A program made the position numbers and the translations under genes. Under the pieces are notes generated by a model. The model was given only the letters and a program-made list of their open reading frames with translations. It ran no database searches and had not been told where the DNA came from. This document shows positions 62,050 to 64,000 of a stretch of 64,000 nt of DNA, in pieces (the first letter of the stretch is position 1; every line of letters begins with the position of its first letter). The stretch is from Symbiodinium sp. CCMP2592 (taxonomy: Eukaryota > Sar > Dinophyceae > Suessiales > Symbiodiniaceae): positions 496,001 to 560,000 of the forward strand of contig CAJNDT010004902.1 in assembly GCA_905221615.1 (NCBI GenBank). The letters are read 5' to 3'.

Positions 62050-63010
62050 TCGCTTCGCCAATGATTTCTCCAGAATCATCCGTGCCTCGGGGTCCTCTGC
62101 TGCTGGGCCCTCGGGTTGGACGGTGCATGAGCTTAAGGCCTTTCGACCGACTGCCTGGGCGGATTTCGAGTACCTAGTCAACTGTTGGTTTGAGTCCGGT
62201 TTCCTCCTAAGGTTGCAGAGAATTGCGATGGTCACCATCCTTAAGGCCGGTACCGAGCCGATGGTGCCATGGCCGTGGATGGCATGCGCCCCTATGCGTT
62301 GTACTCTGGAGGCTGGTTTTCAGCACTTTCTGCAAGCGCCCCAGCACGCATGAGTGGGTCGCTGCCTGGGCTCCGTCCAGCTTCCACGGAGCCCTTAAGG
62401 ACAAGGACGCCTTCTTGGGCTTTGCTATCTTGGATGATGCTGTCAATTGCAACCAGCATGCTCTGGCTGCCATGGACCTCACTAAAGCTTTTGACTATAT
62501 GCTTCCGGAAGCCATAATCACGATCTTAAAGCATCTTGGCCTCCAGGCACGTGTTGCGCATGCTTTGAATGTCCTGTGGAGTCACCAACGACGCTGGCTT
62601 CGATGGCAGGCCTGGACGGCAGAGGCCCTTGTGTCGTCACAGCTTCTGTGCCACACGGAGACAGCTTTTCTCCTGTCGCCATGCTTGCTTTACTCGTGGC
62701 TCCGACTGCTGCGGTGAGTGCGGAGTGCCCGTTGGTTCAGCAGACCCTGTTTGTCGATGACCGGAAGCTCACTTCTCCTGACACGGGTGCCCTGGCTGAA
62801 GCGGTAAGTTTGTGGGAACTTTGGAGCTTAGCCTTAAGCTTGTCCGAAAACCGCTCCAAGTTATCCTTACTCCCGCGCTGTAAGTGGCACGCGGATGCGC
62901 TCCAGGCAACTGCCTGGTCCAGCTTTGTTGTGAACAGTGTTCGTGTGCTTGGCGTTGACTTTTGCCGTTTGCCGCTGTCGTGCCTCGAGAGACCGACCCA
63001 CCAACGGTGA
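62050..63010 (+). pseudogene. LINE-B reverse transcriptase fragments
   Basis: AAGPSGWTVHELK (about 62,100; the GPDGW site with Ser), LAAMDLTKAFDYMLPEAI (first catalytic Asp, about 62,465), LWSHQRRWLRWQ (about 62,575), VPHGDSFSPVAML (about 62,663, other frame) and TLFVDDRKLTS (about 62,745), where FVDD stands for the usual F/YADD active site. It is non-functional as read because of repeated frame changes. Confidence 0.62.
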
Positions 63011-63816
63011 CAGGTGGGTTCATGCAGGCGTGTGCTTTGGCCAAAGCGATTGCTGCGCTCCCGACCTCGAGCTCGTCTAGACGCTGCCTCTCTAGGGTTT
63101 CGGAAGTTTCGGTTGTCCCTGAGGCCTCTTGGTTGTTTAAGCGCCCTGCCCACCGTACCGTTTTGCAGACTTGCAGGGCATCAGCTGCCGGGCTCTTCGC
63201 CCTTGCAGTCTCTACTGGACGGTCCGGGGCACCTGTGTGGCGCGAATCCGCACTGCCATGTCTTCGTATGATTGGGTCGAGCAGGGCCCTTTCAGCTGGC
63301 ACCATCCTGAGGTTGGCGCTTTGGCCTGGTCCCCCCTCCACAGCGTTGGTCAGCGCCAGCGCGCGCAGCACCTCCTCAGGGAAGCTTGGAGGCGTAAGTT
63401 TTTCGTGAGTTCCTTTGCGGTGATCGTCGTGATGTGAGGGCCCTCCGCGGTACACGAGAAGGTGTTCCAAATGGGCAGCTGTCATCATCGAGCTGTCCTC
63501 AGTGGTGCCGCGGTCAATCTTGCTGCAAGTTACGTCATGCGCACAGGCGTCCGATGGCAAGATCCTTGCCCTCTTCGCGGCGGACGCGCTCATCTTGTTT
63601 GGCTGCGCGCGGCGTTTGACGCAGACAGACAGGGAGTTCCGCAGCCCTCCTCTCCTCTGGAGGCGCGACTGGGATCGCCTACGATCGCTCGGGGCCGTTG
63701 GTCTGGTCCTGTGGCGGACTTGATGGCGGGCGTGCGCGCCGCCACTCTGGCCGCCGACTGAATGCTTGCAAGTGGGGCGCAGCTTTCTGCGGAGGCTGAC
63801 GTCCGTCAAAGCTGGA

Positions 63817-63855
63817 GTTACCCACGATGTTGAGGCCAGCGACACGATCGACAAC
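63817..63855 (+). pseudogene. Ubiquitin first-exon fragment (about codons 13-25)
   Basis: Reads [12 protein letters not shown] and then the same intron start GCTGCTTGGCATGTTT as at 59,432. Codons 1-12 are missing. Homology with the first copy continues into the intron to at least 63,975, so this is a duplicated genomic segment rather than a processed copy. Confidence 0.72.
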
Positions 63856-64000
63856 GCTGCTTGGCATGTTTCCACCGGTTCGTTTGATTTTGATGTCACA
63901 GAATGTGGAATGTCGAGCCTGCCCTAGAGGAGAACGGGTGCCCTGAACAAATCCTGACATTCTGGTTGAGGGTGCTTGAATCTCATATGGCGGTTTGAGA

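Larger units (their letters stand above)
59980..63760 (+). mobile_element. LINE-B: decayed non-LTR retrotransposon related to LINE-A
   Basis: Begins near SWRCDVCK, the point equivalent to LINE-A's first finger, so ORF1 and OTU are missing: a 5' truncation as is common for LINEs. Zinc-finger, endonuclease and RT parts are all recognisable but spread over at least eight frame changes. It lies between two copies of the ubiquitin first exon. No poly(A) tail or target duplication was identified. Confidence 0.72.

Noticed and set aside
62769-63899. 376-codon minus-strand frame over LINE-B's 3' half
   Set aside because: It runs across RT remnants and the ubiquitin fragment in antisense; no motif was recognised.

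Overview
The window looks like nuclear DNA of a dinoflagellate, most likely a symbiodiniacean or close relative. The evidence is indirect but consistent. A polyubiquitin array is split by an intron with a GC donor. Exon-like islands elsewhere are joined by GT-AG and GC-AG introns. Two Ty1/copia-type retrotransposons carry CCCH-finger Gag proteins. An 11-base match to the 3' end of the dinoflagellate spliced leader sits in both LTR types. The rest is dense with short fold-back repeats and telomere-like T/G/A-rich filler. There are no bacterial operons, CRISPR arrays or phage modules. No rRNA or tRNA gene was recognised.

Layout. About 1.3-6.8 kb is a broken LINE-type element (LINE-A): ORF1, an OTU cysteine-protease domain, zinc fingers, an APE-type endonuclease and the first half of a reverse transcriptase (RT). 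At 7,461-9,214 lies a polyubiquitin array that begins at codon 26 and has a one-base deletion in one unit. 9.2-16.5 kb is repeat-rich with almost no convincing genes. 16,521-24,208 is a complete LTR retrotransposon on the minus strand: identical 167-bp LTRs, a TTAGT target duplication, and an intact 1,988-codon frame that lacks an RT domain. 24.2-47.6 kb holds the host-gene territory: a J-domain protein (29,785-30,648) and a string of exon-like islands that mostly cannot be named. 47,648-57,985 is a second, larger LTR retrotransposon on the plus strand: identical 179-bp LTRs, TATTA target duplication, RT and RNase H present, and a C-terminal 2OG-Fe(II) oxygenase-like domain. From 59.3 kb to the end lies LINE-B, a decayed relative of LINE-A, flanked on both sides by copies of the first ubiquitin exon.

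How the parts relate. The two LTR elements share an architecture not usual for Ty1/copia: an upstream ORF with a HAD-like motif order, then Gag with coiled coil and CCCH finger, protease, integrase, a domain with cytosine-methyltransferase-like PC motifs, RT (only in the second), RNase H, and in the second an oxygenase-like domain. Both use the same polypurine tract (AAGGGGGG), LTRs that begin AG rather than TG, and a similar putative primer site (GGTTA-N-CAGCC). The first element cannot code for its own RT and has also lost the integrase glutamate, yet its LTRs are identical, so it probably moved recently with proteins supplied by a relative. The host exon models come from reading frame, phase and splice-site agreement only, and need transcript support.
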